Part shown: positions 30,301-40,190 of the stretch, piece after piece
How the letters are laid out: the number at the start of each line of letters is the position of its first letter
Position numbering within the stretch: position 1 is the stretch's first letter
Source of the DNA: Pseudomonadales bacterium
GTDB lineage: Bacteria > Pseudomonadota > Gammaproteobacteria > Pseudomonadales > UBA7239
Length of the DNA stretch: 64,000 nt
NCBI GenBank assembly: GCA_028280345.1
Contig: JANQLY010000004.1
Location: 62,001-126,000 of the forward strand
Direction: 5' to 3'
The notes under the pieces: generated by a model
What the model was told of the DNA's origin: nothing
The model's input: only the letters and a program-made list of their open reading frames with translations
The model's database searches: none
Position numbers and translations under genes: made by a program

Positions 30301-32097
30301 GAAATTACATATAACCTTGATCCGCTTGATGATACGGATGATACAACCGATAGCGATAATGATGGACTTACCAATGCGGAAGAATATGACGGAGGTTCCA
30401 ATCCATTAGTTGTTGATACCGATGGCGATGGCCTGTTAGATGATGATGAGGTTGATACTGATGGTGCCGGTGGTAGTGACAGTTGCGCAAACGGCAATAA
30501 CAATTGTACAGATCCTAATGATAGCGATACTGATGACGATGGTTTGACAGATGATGAAGAGGTGGACACGGATGGCATCTCAACGGGAGATGATTGCGCG
30601 AATGGTAACGATGACTGTACCGACCCACTGGATGCTGACAGCGATGATGATGGTCTTTCTGACGGTGATGAAATCAATACCCATAGCACCTATCCCAAGG
30701 ATCCTGACAGTGATGATGATAATTTGCTCGATGGTTTTGAGGTGCAGCATGGTTATAACCCTCTGGTATCCAATAGCAGTAGTGCTGACGGCGATGTAGA
30801 TGGACTGGATGATCTGGAAGAACAGACTGCCGGTACAGACCCTGCGGACTCAGATTCAGATAATGATGGCTTGTCCGATGATGATGAAGTGGATAAAGAT
30901 GGTGGTGGTCCGGACACCTGTACTAATGATCCCTGTACTGATCCGTTAAATGCAGACACAGATCTGGATGGCTGGAATGATAATACTGACCCAACACCGA
31001 CATCTGGCTGGCGTGCTCGAACCTCGGATCTCGATAATGATATCGATGGGGATTTGGTCTTCCAGGATAGTGATGTAATCCATTTCTGGTTTACAGGGGG
31101 TGGAAAAGAATCATTTGATCTGGATGACCATAAAACTTCGCCCCACGCCGATGCAACGGGTGCTACGGTTGTTGCTATTGGTGACATTGATATGAGTAAT
31201 AACGATAGCAGTCATTATGCCGAGATATTGCTTCAGAACAGCAGTAAAGAAGTGTTCTATATCGACAGAAATGACGAAACACATGGAAATCTCGTTAAAT
31301 CGTTAGGAAAACAAACGGTTAGCGGGAATGACTATACATTAATTGGCGTGGGTGACTTTGATGCCGATATGGATGCTGACCTTCTGTTTGAATACAACAG
31401 TGACTTTATTATCTGGATTATGGAGGATGGCGCTAAATCTTCCGGTATCTGGTTAGCCACCTGGAGTGGTTATGCACTGGCTGGAATCGGTGACGCCGAT
31501 GCTGATGGTGATGATGACTTCTTTATCTGGAAAAGCTCTACAGATGATCTGTCTGTTGTTGAAATTAATAATGGTGCCAAAGTAGCTGGAAGATGGCTTT
31601 ATACAGTAACAGGGTTTTCTCCGGTAACCATCGGGGATGGTGATGGTGATGGAGATGCTGATGTGTTCCTTGAAAAAGCTGTTGTAAATGGTAGTGACTA
31701 CGATGTTACTGTCAGATTGGTAGAGGTGGAAAATGCGGCGAAGGATTCCTACAGGGATCTGGATACCTGGACCAACTGGTATTTACAGGATGTAATGGAT
31801 ACCGACTTTGATGGAGATGTGGACTTAATTCAGCAGGATGATTCAGATAACATCAGGATTATAGAGCTGGAGAATGCTAACGATGGTGTTACAAATGGAA
31901 CGCATAACCTTAGCGGTAACTTTAAAGGGGTTGAAGCGGTTATTGTCGGTAATACGGATATTGATCCACTGGTGATAATGAGTCATACAGAAGGTTCTGA
32001 TACCAAAATCAAAACGGTACTGCTTGAAAATAATGATGTAAGTAGTGGTCTGGATAATCCTGGTGTTTATGAAGGAAGCCTGACAATCTTTGACTAA
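24352..32097 (+). CDS. Giant secreted modular protein (about 2581 aa): two unknown domains, TSP3-like Ca repeats, VCBS-like C-terminus
   Basis: ATG 24352 is preferred over ATG 24337 because the upstream one lies within the ribosome site GGAGAGG. The protein opens with a signal peptide (residues 1-22, ending STAFA). Order: unknown domain copy 1 (about residues 24-622), thrombospondin-type-3-like Ca repeats (about 623-1043), unknown domain copy 2 (about 1044-1643), more Ca repeats (about 1645-2219), then an FG-GAP/VCBS-like region to the end. The repeats carry [13 protein letters not shown] loops and the Cys-containing DNCPY...[10 protein letters not shown] form. The unknown domain has conserved YYYP-x-WY, AHRLF-x-[25 protein letters not shown] and CQEMNAFY motifs. 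I recognise no family; alternating hydrophobic strands and conserved acids suggest a TIM-barrel-like hydrolase, which is inference. No C-terminal sorting signal is visible. Confidence 0.85.
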   Translation: MKRILNYLITFLLVCYVSTAFAARSEFPLGTYYYPDWYMDEKIAEDSDLYRTYSYHHASYIAAHRLFTYGGREYNASGVLQTTGGEPNVWHPQHDDTLDDVEFRVPWCLFFDFEAGTPTARTYSAIDTLITSVMSTTGNGGSTRTEFTSCETRLDYNFTSVSGDDYEKLVEHWINEFEAYKDELHTAQDAGTTYERALYLYAGYEWRGEDVPYVKPDLDGCWPNEFLITLSEAPEGGPHDKASYENLRLGFDAQSRFEACKTDDNEAMVDLTANIGVGTDDKRPSYNGTDAAEAMAVFTEFVVREIEPDMFSSHIEIDRKFLAASSFWGGDYKTYYCQDSSNNAVNTYKGCQEMNAFYDYLGDLVQAAYDAETDEGGGYDLKYFVPSYVSENDNSLYGLECKLDIRPTTPSSPDVDFGTYKNPSCNLKYLAKYYEDDKSDLFAFAMSFLSSPAYGTQAGETAAGEFDDYLTQVRAGLDALDLHCVMDTVGPCDLSPVPLLFARTYNGSMGSPLRIHEDTEETGASPGDMADEQTYWGEVLLAAIQDYEMEPDTDFPLELYDVSAATMNYYVNKSYLFRHGLRGAPELSFRHLPAQNVVDSYLRPGGFEDTYTSTVDYVLREIDSDNDGVNDVDYTWNSTEGVLEVSGMDNCPYTANANQNDTESGGGDGVGDACDNCTTLRNYLQIDSDRDGFGDVCDDDPRNPYTALKSTVNHGPSALACAGLLYPCPFVVDVTAIQGGAWEPDIDADGTSDEAEVATAAGGSLSIATDTDGDGLPDSVENNNGTYSGPGSTGTDPNDSNSDGDSFPDGYEVSIRVANPSTSNFDPNSSDSDTSDYDSDGIDSIDEYNQGSDPVRIDTDGDGLDDDFEISGYGDNNLCTGSPNPCTSPGHPDTDADGMYDKYELDYGLDPHDETDALDDDDDDGLENIYEYLAGTYANDADSDDDGMEDGWELQYFLDPLDGTDEDIDADADGVDNLYEHDNNANPYAIDTDGDGLADDDEIATGVGGDGCFYAICTEPDDADTDDDGWNDKEDPSPHGGKNSFPLATYYYPEWYYGVRVAEGADGYRTYSHYHTNYVAAHRLFVYGGREYNASGELQTTGGEPNVWHPQHTDTLSDDEFRIPWCLFFDFEEVPPKARTYSAIDTLITNVMAATGNGGVTRSEFTSCETRLDYNFTSVSGDDYEKLVEHWINEFNAYKSEIQTAQALGTDYEKKLYIYAGFEWRGHDMPFVKPDLDGCWPNEFLVNLSEAPAGGPHSVASFENLRGIYDAQSRFESCKTDNNEAMVDLTADVGVGTDDKRPSYDDTDSGEAMAAFTDFVIREMKPDIFSSHIEIDRKLLGASGLWGGDYKTYYCQDASNNAVDTYKGCQEMNAFYLYLGELVQAAYDAKVAMGNDGNLQYFVPSYVSENDTSRYGQECFLDITPADPSSPNADFGTYKNPSCNLKYLAKLYGGDKSGLFAFAMSFFPSYGTDETPAEGLDDYLEQVRTALDALDLHCVMSGGEPCGTESVPLLFAETYNGPWGLPLAIAVIEQNIPGNDPADIENEQKYWAEMLLAAIQDYEMVPDPGFPLVLYDVGADSMNYFSHKSYLFRLGQRGAPEMSFKALPSQSVVDSYLRPDDYQDTYITGRDAVTDDPLYVRREIDSDNDGVNDVTFKWENGVLKVDTYDNCPYVANAGQEDTETGGGDGIGDACDNCLDADNYLQVDSDRDGYGDACDDDPRNPYTALNSVANTESSGLDCAGNLYPCPFVVEGSKGGSPEPDTDADGTSDEDEVATAAGGSLSVATDTDGDGLPDSVEDNGGTYVDAEMTGTNPNSADTDGDGLSDGYEVSIRVNNPGNSIFTTSNTDLLDPTEDDSAGGNNHLVGDDDGDGLTLQQEYDYGSDPVRSDTDGDGLGDDVEIDKDGTGDDLCNPCTSPAHPDTDGDGLMDKYEFDHYLDPFSVADAADGADEDGDGLINRREALVGTKAHETDSDGDGMPDLWEITYNLDPLDDTDDTTDSDNDGLTNAEEYDGGSNPLVVDTDGDGLLDDDEVDTDGAGGSDSCANGNNNCTDPNDSDTDDDGLTDDEEVDTDGISTGDDCANGNDDCTDPLDADSDDDGLSDGDEINTHSTYPKDPDSDDDNLLDGFEVQHGYNPLVSNSSSADGDVDGLDDLEEQTAGTDPADSDSDNDGLSDDDEVDKDGGGPDTCTNDPCTDPLNADTDLDGWNDNTDPTPTSGWRARTSDLDNDIDGDLVFQDSDVIHFWFTGGGKESFDLDDHKTSPHADATGATVVAIGDIDMSNNDSSHYAEILLQNSSKEVFYIDRNDETHGNLVKSLGKQTVSGNDYTLIGVGDFDADMDADLLFEYNSDFIIWIMEDGAKSSGIWLATWSGYALAGIGDADADGDDDFFIWKSSTDDLSVVEINNGAKVAGRWLYTVTGFSPVTIGDGDGDGDADVFLEKAVVNGSDYDVTVRLVEVENAAKDSYRDLDTWTNWYLQDVMDTDFDGDVDLIQQDDSDNIRIIELENANDGVTNGTHNLSGNFKGVEAVIVGNTDIDPLVIMSHTEGSDTKIKTVLLENNDVSSGLDNPGVYEGSLTIFD
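24427..26211 (+). repeat. Unknown extracellular domain, copy 1
   Basis: About 595 residues from [12 protein letters not shown] to the LREID junction. Compared with copies 2 and 3 it keeps [22 protein letters not shown] and the six-Cys pattern, but has [12 protein letters not shown] where the others have FAETYNGPW, so an otherwise invariant Glu is Arg (codon 25858-25860). Confidence 0.7.
26212..27480 (+). repeat. Thrombospondin type 3-like Ca-binding repeat block 1
   Basis: Consecutive DxDxDGxxD-type loops, from DSDNDGVND to DTDDDGWND, with one Cys-containing unit (DNCPY...GDACDNC). Strongly acidic; expected to bind Ca2+ and stiffen the linker outside the cell. Confidence 0.75.
27481..29277 (+). 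repeat. Unknown extracellular domain, copy 2
   Basis: Starts [12 protein letters not shown], offset from copy 1 by 3054 bp, exactly 1018 codons. High protein similarity to copy 1 with many synonymous differences, so the internal duplication is not recent. Keeps the Glu in [10 protein letters not shown]. Confidence 0.75.
29278..31010 (+). repeat. Thrombospondin type 3-like Ca-binding repeat block 2
   Basis: Longer than block 1, with repeated [23 protein letters not shown] units separated by short CANGNN-type loops. Ends at the PTPTSGW junction to the C-terminal region. Confidence 0.75.
31011..32094 (+). repeat. FG-GAP/VCBS-like C-terminal region of the first giant protein
   Basis: Repeated [17 protein letters not shown] / [16 protein letters not shown] / [15 protein letters not shown] units of about 45-55 residues, the pattern of FG-GAP/VCBS beta-propeller blades with Ca loops. 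Very similar at DNA level to the same region of the second giant gene. Confidence 0.65.
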
Positions 32098-32121
32098 TTA
32101 TCTTGTTGTTTTCCACGAAAA

Positions 32122-32150
32122 GGGGCGGCTTCGGCCGCCTTCTTTTGTTT
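32122..32150 (+). terminator. Rho-independent terminator after the first giant gene
   Basis: GGCGGC-TTCG-GCCGCC (32124-32139) with a UUCG tetraloop, followed by a T-rich tail. The same sequence recurs after the second giant gene at 37433-37462. Confidence 0.85.
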
Positions 32151-32549
32151 TGGTGTTCAGGTGCTTTATTGTGAAACTCTGCTATAAAGGTTTCTTTATA
32201 TTGTGTGATATCTAAATACACACAAAATAAATATGCTTGCTTAGCCGTAGGTTTATTAATGAATTTGATCTGAAGCATAAAAAAAGATTTTCCCAGGTTG
32301 ACACGAGCTAGTTTATTTCCTATTTTTACATGGCTCGTGCTGAAGTGATTTGTGTGCCAGTACTTGCAATAGAAGAAATGGCCAGTTTGGGATGGCAGGG
32401 AAATTATTTTATTTATTCGTTTTTAATCTGCTAAAAGTTGTGTGTTGCTTAGTGTTGCTGATCGTATTTTGCTAGTAGTTGGCAGTTTTCGCTTGCTGTA
32501 AGAGCTGGCTTTTTCAAGGTATTGAAAATTTATTAACAGGAGGTTTGTA
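32151..32549. other. Leader of the second giant gene
   Basis: About 400 bp, AT-rich, without a convincing gene. It holds a promoter candidate with an inverted repeat across its -10, then roughly 215 nt of leader before ATG 32550, which has a strong CAGGAGG ribosome site. Confidence 0.5.
32298..32339 (+). promoter_or_regulatory. Promoter with overlapping inverted repeat
   Basis: TTGACA (32298-32303), 17-bp spacer, TATTTT (32321-32326). CACGAGC (32302-32308) and GCTCGTG (32333-32339) are perfect inverted arms that bracket the -10 element and the likely start point, as an operator would. Confidence 0.5.
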
Positions 32550-35500
32550 ATGATTAGTAGTGGAATTTTGCGTTTGTGTAGCTTTTTAGCTTTACTTGCT
32601 TTTACTTCTTCAATTATGGCTGGTGTTGCCAGTCGGGATTTCCCTTTAGCTTCGTATTACTATCCGCAGTGGTATACGGAAGATAATCTGGGTGGTGATA
32701 AGGGATTTAATGATACCTATTCTTTTTACCATACAAGGTACGTGGCGGCACACCGCTTGTTTGTTTATGGTGGTAGAGAATACGAATGGAATGCCACGGA
32801 TAGTGTCTGGGATCCGGTGCGCGGTATAACAGGTGAGCAGCTTGTCTGGCATCCACAGCACGATGATTTGCTGGGTGATAGTGAGTTTCGTATTCCCTGG
32901 TGTGTGTTTTTTGATTTTAGTGCGGGTCAGGCGCGTGCCTATTCCAATGGCACGGACGGTGTGCTTGATATTCTGAATGATCCTGCCAGTCATACCAGCG
33001 AGTTTACGCAATGTGAGACCCGCATGGACGGGCAGTCGTTTGTCGGTGGTACCACTTACGACTATGAAGACCTTGTTGAACACTGGTGGAATGAGTTTAA
33101 GGCCTACCGGGATGATCTTGATGATCTTAAAGCCAGTGGTACAAACTATGAAAAAGATCTTTATATCTATGCAGGTTTTGAATGGCGTGGTGAAGATGCG
33201 CCTTTTATCAAGCCGGATCTTGATGGCTGTTGGCCAGATGAATTTCTTGTCAGTCTTTCAGAGGTTTCAGTAGGTGGTCCATACAGTGTAGAAACCTATG
33301 AAAACCTGCGCTCTGTAATGGAGGCGCGTTCGCGCTTTGAAAGCTGTAAAAGGGACCGGGCGAGCCCCAGTGATCCGACAGTTCCGATGGTAGATCTGGA
33401 TGCCAATGGTGGTGGTGTCGGTACCGATGATAAGAGACCCTCCTATAACGGTACAGATTCTGCTGAGGCAATGGCAGCGTTTACCTACTTTGCGGTACGT
33501 CAAATGCAGCCGACAATCTTTTCATCCCATATTGAAATTGAGCGAAAGCTGATCCAGGCGAACAATCTGTGGGGTGGAGATTTTCGTGAGACGTATTGTC
33601 AGGATTCATCGAATAACGCCGTGAATACCTATAAGGGCTGTCAGGAAATGAATGCTTTTTACGATTATCTCGGCGATCTGGTGCAGGAAGCCTATGATGC
33701 AGAGCAGGATCAGGGTGGCGGTTATAACCTGAAATATTTTGCGCCTTCCTATATCGCGGAGCAGGATAGTTCGTCTTTACATTGTCATCTGGATGTTCGT
33801 CCAAGCGACCCTAATAGTGCACCTGACACATTTGGTGATTACAAAAACCCTTCCTGTAATTTAAAGTTTTTAGCTAAAAAATATACCGACAGTAAAAGCA
33901 GTCTGTTTGCCTTTGGTTTAAGTTTTTTTCCAACCCCTTTGTATGGATCGGAACCGGGTGAAACAGCGCAAGAAGGTTTTTCTGATTATATGACCCAGGT
34001 TCGGGCAGGGCTTGATGCTTTGGATTTGCATTGTGTAATGGATACGGTTGGGCCCTGTGATTTATCGGAGTCTGTGCCGATTCTGTTTGCCGAAACCTAC
34101 AATGGCCCATGGACTCAACCACTGGGTTTGTTTGATGAAACCAGTGCGAGCAATCATCCAATTCACGATGAGCAGGATTACTGGGCCGAGATGTTATTGG
34201 CAGCTATTCAGGACTATGAAATTGCCGATAGCAAATTTCCGCTGGAACTCTATGATGTTGCAGCAGCTTCCATGAGTCATTTTATCGTGGACACCTACCT
34301 GTTCCGTTTGGGACAGCGCGGTTCTGCGGATTTGTCGTTTATTCATCTGCCGTCAGCATCTGTTGTCGATAGTTATCTTCGCTACGATCACCATGGCACC
34401 ATGGAAACCACGTTTGATGATAGCGACCCGGATTATGTTATTCGTGAGATTGATACAGATGGTGATGGAGATAACGATGCGGATTTTGCAGATTCCGATG
34501 GTGATGATATTTTGGAAATCACCGCCAGGGATAATTGCCCCTATGTGGCAAACGCCAATCAGACAGACACGGATGGTGACGGGATTGGTGATGCCTGCGA
34601 TAACTGTAAAAATGACAAAAACTATTTACAGGTAGACTCTGATCACGATGGCTTTGGTGATGAGTGTGATGATGATCCGCAGAATGCCGGTACTGCGTTA
34701 TATAGCACAACCAACCATGGCCCTTCGGCGCTGCCCTGTGCGGGCCTGCTATACCCTTGCCCATTTGTAACCGATGGTGGTAAAGGTGGTCTTCCCGAGC
34801 CGGATATTGATGCTGATGGTATTTCTGATGAAGATGAAATTGTCAATGGCATTGATGATGGCCCACAGGATGGTAGTAGTGACCGTGATGGGGATGGTTT
34901 GCTTAATAGCGAGGAAAATGGTTCAGGAATCTGGGTTAGTGCAACAAATACTGGCACAGATCCGGATAATGTGGACAGTGATGGGGATGGCCTCAGTGAC
35001 TATGCCGAAAGGAATAAAGGTAGTGGCTGGACCAGTGCAACAGATACCGGAACCGATCCCAATGACGCGGACAGCGATGACGATGGACTTGCAGATGGTG
35101 TTGAAACCAATACGGGAACCTATGTAGACGCGACAGATACCGGTACTGATCCTAATGATAAAACCACTGATGGAGACGTTCTTCCGGATGGCTATGAAGT
35201 ATCGTTAAATGAGCTACACAATAATACGTTGTCAGTGTTTGATCCCAATGTGACGGATACGCTAACAGGCGGAAGTAGCCATGATGATGGAGATGGTATT
35301 GATCCCCTTTATGAGTATGAATTAGGTACTGACCCTACAAGTATTGATACTGATGGTGATGGTCTGGATGATGACTGGGAAGTTTCTGGAGCGGCAAACT
35401 ACGATGGCGATTACTCCGGTTGTTTTGTAACACCGTGTACCAGCCCTGCTCATAAAGACAGTGACCTCGATGGTATGGACGATGGTTATGAAACAGACAC

Positions 35501-37352
35501 CAATAACAGTCTGAATGCGTTAAGCATAGATATCTTGAGTGACAAGGATAGCGATGGTCTGGACAACTATGAAGAGTTTATTCTCGGTACTGAAGCGAAC
35601 GATAGTGATACAGATAATGATGGTATGCCTGACGAATGGGAGGTTAATAATGGTCTGGATCCATTAACAGATGATAGTTCTGAGGATCCGGATAATGATA
35701 ATCTTGATAACAGTGAAGAGTACTCAAACAGTACGAGCCCGTATCGTTGGGATTCGGACGGTGATGGTTTGACCGACGATGAAGAGGTTGATACGGATGG
35801 TGCTGGTATGGGTGATGATTGTGCCAATGGAAACAATGATTGTACGAATCCAACGAAATTTGACAGTGATGGAGATGGCTTATCTGACGGAGACGAAATA
35901 AATACTCATAGTACCGACCCCAAGGCTGCTGATAGTGATGGTGATGACCTTACAGATGGTTTTGAAATTGCGAATAGCTTTAATCCGTTGGTAACCGGAG
36001 AAAGAGACACGGATTCTGACACTGATGGCTTATCTAACTATGAAGAGCAGGTCGCAGGTACTGATCCGCGTGTGAGTGACAGTGATGGTGATGGTCTGAC
36101 CGATGATGATGAAGTGGATAGTGATGGTGCTGGAGTAGACACGTGTACTCACGATCCTTGTACTAATCCTAACAGAGATGATACTGATCGCGATGGTTGG
36201 GGAGATAACAGTGATCCTACACCTGCATCGGGTTGGTTGGCTCGAACATCAGATCTGGATAATGATGTAGATGGTGATCTGGTCTTCCAGAATAGTGACA
36301 TGATTCATTACTGGTATACCGGTGCTGGCTCTAATGAGACATTTGATCTTGATGCACATAAAACATCGCCTCATGATGATGCGACAGGAGCCGATATTGT
36401 TGCGATAGCGGATATTGATGATAGCAACAATAACGGAGCTTTCTCTGCAGAAATCCTGTTGCAGGATAGCACCAGTCTGGAAGTTTTTTACATCGACAGG
36501 AATGCACCTGGTAATCTGGTTGTCTCTCTTGGCAAGCAGACAGTTAGTGGTAATGACTATACTCTGGTAGGTGTGGGTGACTTCGATAAGGATGGTGATG
36601 CAGATCTTCTGTTTGAATATAACAGCGACTTTATTATCTGGGTCATGGAAGATGGTGCTAAATCTTCCGGCATCTGGTTAGCCACCTGGAGCGGCTATAA
36701 ATTGGCAGCTGTTGGTGATGCAGATGCAGATGGTGATGACGACTTCTTTATCTGGAAGGACTCTACAGATGACCTGACAGTTGTTGAAATTGAAGATGGT
36801 GCCAAAGTTGTAGGAACCTGGCTCGGTACATTCACTGATTTCTATGTGGTTGCTGTGGGTGATGCCGGCGATGACGATTCATTAGATAGCAGCGGAGAAG
36901 CTGATGGCGATGTTGACGTATTCCTTGAGAAAGCGGTTGTTAATGGCAGTGATTACGATGTCACTGTTAAGCTGATTGAAATGGAAGACGCCGATAAACA
37001 TGCCGGACGGGATCTTGATACATGGACTAACTGGTATCTTATGGATGTATGGGATACAGACTTTGATGGAGATGTTGACTTGATCCAGCAGGACAATACA
37101 GATGATGTCCAGATTGTTGAGCTTGAAGATGCAGATGATGGAGTTAGTGGTGGTACTCACTCATTAACTGGAAGCTTTGAGGAGATCAAAGGGGTTATTG
37201 CAGCTAATGATAGCATTGATGCCTTGCTGGTGATGAGCTACGCAAGTGGTTCTGACAACAAGATAAAAACGGTCAAGATTGTTAATAATGCAATCAGCGG
37301 CAGCATAAGTGATCAGGGTGTTTATCATGGAACCTTGAAGATTTATAAGTAA
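32550..37352 (+). CDS. Giant secreted modular protein, paralogue (1600 aa): one unknown domain, TSP3-like Ca repeats, VCBS-like C-terminus
   Basis: Paralogue of the preceding gene with one instead of two copies of the unknown domain. Signal peptide at residues 1-27 (ending SIMAGVA), unknown domain about 30-630 (from [12 protein letters not shown]), Ca-repeat block about 635-1228, FG-GAP/VCBS-like region about 1229-1600. The domain keeps [35 protein letters not shown] and FAETYNGPW. The C-terminal region is strikingly close to that of the first protein, including a shared SDFIIW...[13 protein letters not shown] stretch. ATG 32550 follows AGGAGG. Exported through Sec and presumably across the outer membrane by type II secretion; the secretion system is not in the window. 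Function unknown; Ca-dependent surface or extracellular enzyme or adhesin is the best inference. Confidence 0.85.
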   Translation: MISSGILRLCSFLALLAFTSSIMAGVASRDFPLASYYYPQWYTEDNLGGDKGFNDTYSFYHTRYVAAHRLFVYGGREYEWNATDSVWDPVRGITGEQLVWHPQHDDLLGDSEFRIPWCVFFDFSAGQARAYSNGTDGVLDILNDPASHTSEFTQCETRMDGQSFVGGTTYDYEDLVEHWWNEFKAYRDDLDDLKASGTNYEKDLYIYAGFEWRGEDAPFIKPDLDGCWPDEFLVSLSEVSVGGPYSVETYENLRSVMEARSRFESCKRDRASPSDPTVPMVDLDANGGGVGTDDKRPSYNGTDSAEAMAAFTYFAVRQMQPTIFSSHIEIERKLIQANNLWGGDFRETYCQDSSNNAVNTYKGCQEMNAFYDYLGDLVQEAYDAEQDQGGGYNLKYFAPSYIAEQDSSSLHCHLDVRPSDPNSAPDTFGDYKNPSCNLKFLAKKYTDSKSSLFAFGLSFFPTPLYGSEPGETAQEGFSDYMTQVRAGLDALDLHCVMDTVGPCDLSESVPILFAETYNGPWTQPLGLFDETSASNHPIHDEQDYWAEMLLAAIQDYEIADSKFPLELYDVAAASMSHFIVDTYLFRLGQRGSADLSFIHLPSASVVDSYLRYDHHGTMETTFDDSDPDYVIREIDTDGDGDNDADFADSDGDDILEITARDNCPYVANANQTDTDGDGIGDACDNCKNDKNYLQVDSDHDGFGDECDDDPQNAGTALYSTTNHGPSALPCAGLLYPCPFVTDGGKGGLPEPDIDADGISDEDEIVNGIDDGPQDGSSDRDGDGLLNSEENGSGIWVSATNTGTDPDNVDSDGDGLSDYAERNKGSGWTSATDTGTDPNDADSDDDGLADGVETNTGTYVDATDTGTDPNDKTTDGDVLPDGYEVSLNELHNNTLSVFDPNVTDTLTGGSSHDDGDGIDPLYEYELGTDPTSIDTDGDGLDDDWEVSGAANYDGDYSGCFVTPCTSPAHKDSDLDGMDDGYETDTNNSLNALSIDILSDKDSDGLDNYEEFILGTEANDSDTDNDGMPDEWEVNNGLDPLTDDSSEDPDNDNLDNSEEYSNSTSPYRWDSDGDGLTDDEEVDTDGAGMGDDCANGNNDCTNPTKFDSDGDGLSDGDEINTHSTDPKAADSDGDDLTDGFEIANSFNPLVTGERDTDSDTDGLSNYEEQVAGTDPRVSDSDGDGLTDDDEVDSDGAGVDTCTHDPCTNPNRDDTDRDGWGDNSDPTPASGWLARTSDLDNDVDGDLVFQNSDMIHYWYTGAGSNETFDLDAHKTSPHDDATGADIVAIADIDDSNNNGAFSAEILLQDSTSLEVFYIDRNAPGNLVVSLGKQTVSGNDYTLVGVGDFDKDGDADLLFEYNSDFIIWVMEDGAKSSGIWLATWSGYKLAAVGDADADGDDDFFIWKDSTDDLTVVEIEDGAKVVGTWLGTFTDFYVVAVGDAGDDDSLDSSGEADGDVDVFLEKAVVNGSDYDVTVKLIEMEDADKHAGRDLDTWTNWYLMDVWDTDFDGDVDLIQQDNTDDVQIVELEDADDGVSGGTHSLTGSFEEIKGVIAANDSIDALLVMSYASGSDNKIKTVKIVNNAISGSISDQGVYHGTLKIYK
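32637..34448 (+). repeat. Unknown extracellular domain, copy 3
   Basis: The single copy in the second giant protein. More diverged from copies 1 and 2 than they are from each other; it contains small insertions (for example [15 protein letters not shown] and [11 protein letters not shown]). Keeps the Glu of FAETYNG (codon 34092-34094). Confidence 0.75.
34449..36234 (+). repeat. Thrombospondin type 3-like Ca-binding repeat block 3
   Basis: From DTDGDGDND through many [13 protein letters not shown] loops to [13 protein letters not shown]; contains one Cys-bearing unit (DNCPY...GDACDNC). Confidence 0.75.
36235..37349 (+). repeat. FG-GAP/VCBS-like C-terminal region of the second giant protein
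   Basis: Blades [33 protein letters not shown], and [12 protein letters not shown], parallel to 31011-32094 in the first gene. Confidence 0.65.
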
Positions 37353-37365
37353 GGAGGTGTATAAG

Positions 37366-37397
37366 AAAAGGCCGGTATTATGCCGGCCTTTTCTTTT
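37366..37397 (+). terminator. Rho-independent terminator directly after the second giant gene
   Basis: AAAAGGCCGG-TATTATG-CCGGCCTTTT, a perfect 10-bp stem with a T-rich tail. Confidence 0.85.
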
Positions 37398-37432
37398 TCT
37401 ATTTCGGTTGGTAGTGAGTTTTATATAATGTC

Positions 37433-37462
37433 GGGGCGGCTTCGGCCGCCTTCTTTTGTTTT
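37433..37462 (+). terminator. Second terminator, duplicate of the one at 32122
   Basis: GGCGGC-TTCG-GCCGCC with a T-rich tail, the same as the terminator after the first giant gene over about 30 bp. It marks the right edge of the duplicated gene unit. Confidence 0.8.
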
Positions 37463-37517
37463 GGCGTTAGTTACGCTAAAGTTGATTTTTTATAGAAACC
37501 TGTTCAGGTAAAGTTTG

Positions 37518-37829
37518 GTGAAACTCTTCTATAGTCATGAAAACCCTTTCTTTGTAGGTAATGCACGCAACCTGCTGGAAAATGCCGGCATTGAAGTGAT
37601 GACTAAAAATGAATTTTCTTCCAGTGGCTCAGGCGAGTTGGCGCCTATGGACACCTGGCCGGAACTGTGGGTGGTGAATGAAAAAGACTACACAGCCGCA
37701 CAGGCTATTATTGATGAGATTAAGTCGCCGAGTGATAAGCCACCATGGTTTTGCAGTAATTGTGGTGAGGAAAATGACGCTTCGTTTGAATTTTGCTGGC
37801 AGTGCCAGACAGAGCGCAGGGTGTTATAA
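37518..37829 (+). CDS. DUF2007 protein with C-terminal zinc ribbon
   Basis: 103 aa from GTG 37518 (a TTG three bases earlier is also in frame). The N-terminal part (MKLFYSHENPFFVGNARNLLENAGIEV) has the form of DUF2007, a small GlnB-like domain described as a putative signal-transducing protein. The C-terminus WFCSNCGEEN...FEFCWQCQ has two CxxC pairs making a zinc ribbon. Cytoplasmic. The exact function is not known. Confidence 0.75.
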   Translation: MKLFYSHENPFFVGNARNLLENAGIEVMTKNEFSSSGSGELAPMDTWPELWVVNEKDYTAAQAIIDEIKSPSDKPPWFCSNCGEENDASFEFCWQCQTERRVL

Positions 37830-37847
37830 CAGCTAATAAAAATAGTG

Positions 37848-40151
37848 TTATCTTCTGGTTTTAATCAGACTCATCAAGGCTGGTGTAAAAGTGACATCGA
37901 CAATCCACGCGCCGAGCAGAGTAATTGCTGATAAAACGCCAAATTCCATCTGGGTCAGCATTTCACTGAAAATCAGACATAAAAAACCACAGCACAAAAT
38001 ACTCGTAGTATAGGTGACTGGTCGACCGACTGTAGTCAGCGAATAAGTGACGCTTTCGAGGGTGTTGGCTTCGCGCATTCGGGCTTGTTTGTAACGCACC
38101 ATAAGATGGATCGTGTCATCTACAGCAATGCCAAAAACGATGCAGGCGATAAGTCCGGTGGTAACATTGAGATCAATGCTGCTGGCGCTTAAAATGCCGA
38201 AGTAGAGTAGCACGGGAATAACGTTGGGTAGCAAAGCAAGCACACCTAAACGGAACGAACGAAACAGATATACGAGAATAAAATAGATAAACGCGAAAGC
38301 CATCGCAATACTCGTGACTTGCCCAATCACAACATCATCCATAGTTTTCGCCACAAGCCAGGTGTTGCCGGTCAATCGTGCTTGCAAATGTGAAGGGATC
38401 TGCTCGTTCAGATAATTTTCAATGCGCTGTGACAAAGTCATGATGTTGTTTGATGCCATCGCACGGGTGCGCACAATAATACGCGCTTGTTGGTAATCGT
38501 AGGTAACAAACTCTGTAAGTTCCTCGTTATCACCGATGGCTAGCAATTGGTCAACCATTAGTTTTTCTGCTGGCAAAATCAGTGTCAGCTGATCCTCAAA
38601 CATGCCCTTATGGATAACTTTGATATAGTCACTGATTGAGGTTGAGCCGCCCACTTCCGGTTGTTGTGCAAGCCACAGCTGTAATTGTTCAATAACGCGT
38701 AGATTATCCGGTTCGGTAAAACCTTCAAATTGTTCGGTTGCAAGCATGATATAAAATGAATTGGCGCCTTCGAGGTTCTTATTAACCGCCGCAAAGTCGT
38801 GTCTGACCTGACTGTCAGCACGGAAGCTGTTAACCAGATCGGTGTTAATGTGAATACTTGGTAGAGAGATGGCTGAAGCAAATGCCGCGAGTGCACCGAT
38901 AAGCAGGATTTTTTTACGTTGTTGTATATCGTACTTTGCAAGGCGGCGAAAGCCGCGGTCCATCCAGGTATTGTTTGCGGTTTGGCGCATATGTACCGGT
39001 ACGGGTAAAACCTGTAATAGCGCAATGGCAAAGGTTAGCGAGACAAATGTGGTTATCAGTGCGCCGACACCTGCGCCAATACCAAATTGTTGTATTGCGC
39101 CGAGCGGACTTGTAGCCAGTGACAAAAATCCGATGCCGGTTGTAATACCGGTGTAGATAACCGGAGAAGCGACCTGAGTCAGTGCCAGCCATGCCGGGCT
39201 ATTGCTCTTATCTTTGCTGCCTTCGTCATAGTTCTGCTGCCGTACTACGTCGTAGTAATTTGAAATCACATGAATTGTATAAGCAAAACCCACCACGACA
39301 AGCAGTGAAGGTACGGCAATGGTGACCTGGTTTAATGTGTCATACAACAGCGACATAAAAGCCAGTGTCGTTAGTACCGAAACACAAACGGTTAACAATG
39401 GGATTAATACGCCGCGTACCGTGCGAAAAGAAATGGCCGCAATCAGGCACATGACAAGAATCGCAATCGGAATCACGGTTGTGACATCGCGCAGCATCAT
39501 ATAACTCAGCTCCGCTTTTACATGGGCATTGCCGGTGATCCAGACTTCGCCGTGTTGCCACTCCTCATGCACGATATCGGCGATGGCGCCATCAACACCG
39601 CTGCGCAGTATTTCCTGTTCGGGCAAATCCAATAGGTGTACCAACAATACACTGACATGGCCGTTGTGTGAGATCAGATTGCCGCTGTGAATCGGATCAG
39701 TTAGCGAGCGCTGTTGCGCTGCGGGTAAATCGGAGATATGTACAGGAAGGTTATAGAACTCTTCAATAATTAGCAGGTCGTCTTCGCTACGAATATTAAG
39801 CGCGGTTGAAAGACTTGAGACACGGTTGACCTGATCGAGATGCTCAATGTGATCACTCATTCGATAGATCTTTTCAAGATTCTCGATGGTGAATATATTC
39901 TCATCCTGCACTGCGACAAGAATGGTCTCACCGCTATCAAATTGCTTTTTTACATCTTCAAAAAAAGCGCGATCTTCATCGTGAACGGGCAGGATACTGT
40001 CGATGGAAGGGTCTAGTAACAAGCGAGGTGAAAAGCTGCGCAGGTCAATAATCTGCGCAAGACTAATAAAAGCCAACAAGCAGAAGGCTGTTATAACCAG
40101 CCACGGGTGTGTGATCAGATGGTGCGCCAGTCGTTGTGCAAAGCGGCTCAT
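37848..40151 (-). CDS. RND-superfamily exporter (MMPL/SSD type)
   Basis: A 767-aa inner-membrane transporter with two halves, each with one membrane helix, a periplasmic loop and a bundle of five more helices, the RND/MMPL topology. The first half opens with a helix at about residues 17-36, and the bundles contain LLVVVGFAYTIHVI and FGIAVDDTIHLMVRYKQ, typical of the proton-relay helix of hydrophobe-exporting MMPL relatives. Shorter than the 1000-aa drug pumps and lacking an adjacent membrane-fusion protein, so lipid or hopanoid-like cargo is more likely than drugs. It is 39 bp downstream of the LolA-like gene and probably cotranscribed. Confidence 0.88.
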   Translation of the reverse strand: MSRFAQRLAHHLITHPWLVITAFCLLAFISLAQIIDLRSFSPRLLLDPSIDSILPVHDEDRAFFEDVKKQFDSGETILVAVQDENIFTIENLEKIYRMSDHIEHLDQVNRVSSLSTALNIRSEDDLLIIEEFYNLPVHISDLPAAQQRSLTDPIHSGNLISHNGHVSVLLVHLLDLPEQEILRSGVDGAIADIVHEEWQHGEVWITGNAHVKAELSYMMLRDVTTVIPIAILVMCLIAAISFRTVRGVLIPLLTVCVSVLTTLAFMSLLYDTLNQVTIAVPSLLVVVGFAYTIHVISNYYDVVRQQNYDEGSKDKSNSPAWLALTQVASPVIYTGITTGIGFLSLATSPLGAIQQFGIGAGVGALITTFVSLTFAIALLQVLPVPVHMRQTANNTWMDRGFRRLAKYDIQQRKKILLIGALAAFASAISLPSIHINTDLVNSFRADSQVRHDFAAVNKNLEGANSFYIMLATEQFEGFTEPDNLRVIEQLQLWLAQQPEVGGSTSISDYIKVIHKGMFEDQLTLILPAEKLMVDQLLAIGDNEELTEFVTYDYQQARIIVRTRAMASNNIMTLSQRIENYLNEQIPSHLQARLTGNTWLVAKTMDDVVIGQVTSIAMAFAFIYFILVYLFRSFRLGVLALLPNVIPVLLYFGILSASSIDLNVTTGLIACIVFGIAVDDTIHLMVRYKQARMREANTLESVTYSLTTVGRPVTYTTSILCCGFLCLIFSEMLTQMEFGVLSAITLLGAWIVDVTFTPALMSLIKTRR

Positions 40152-40190
40152 GGAAAAGCCTTGAATAAAAAATGTTCGGTGTGGTGGATG

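Noticed and set aside
32009..32278. 89-codon minus-strand frame crossing the end of the first giant gene
   Set aside because: It runs through the terminator hairpin and has no ribosome site or homologous character.
23126..37840. Complete integrative element between the tRNA repeat and 37.8 kb
   Set aside because: No integrase, transposase, relaxase or phage gene is present, and no matching third copy of the tRNA end was seen on the right side.
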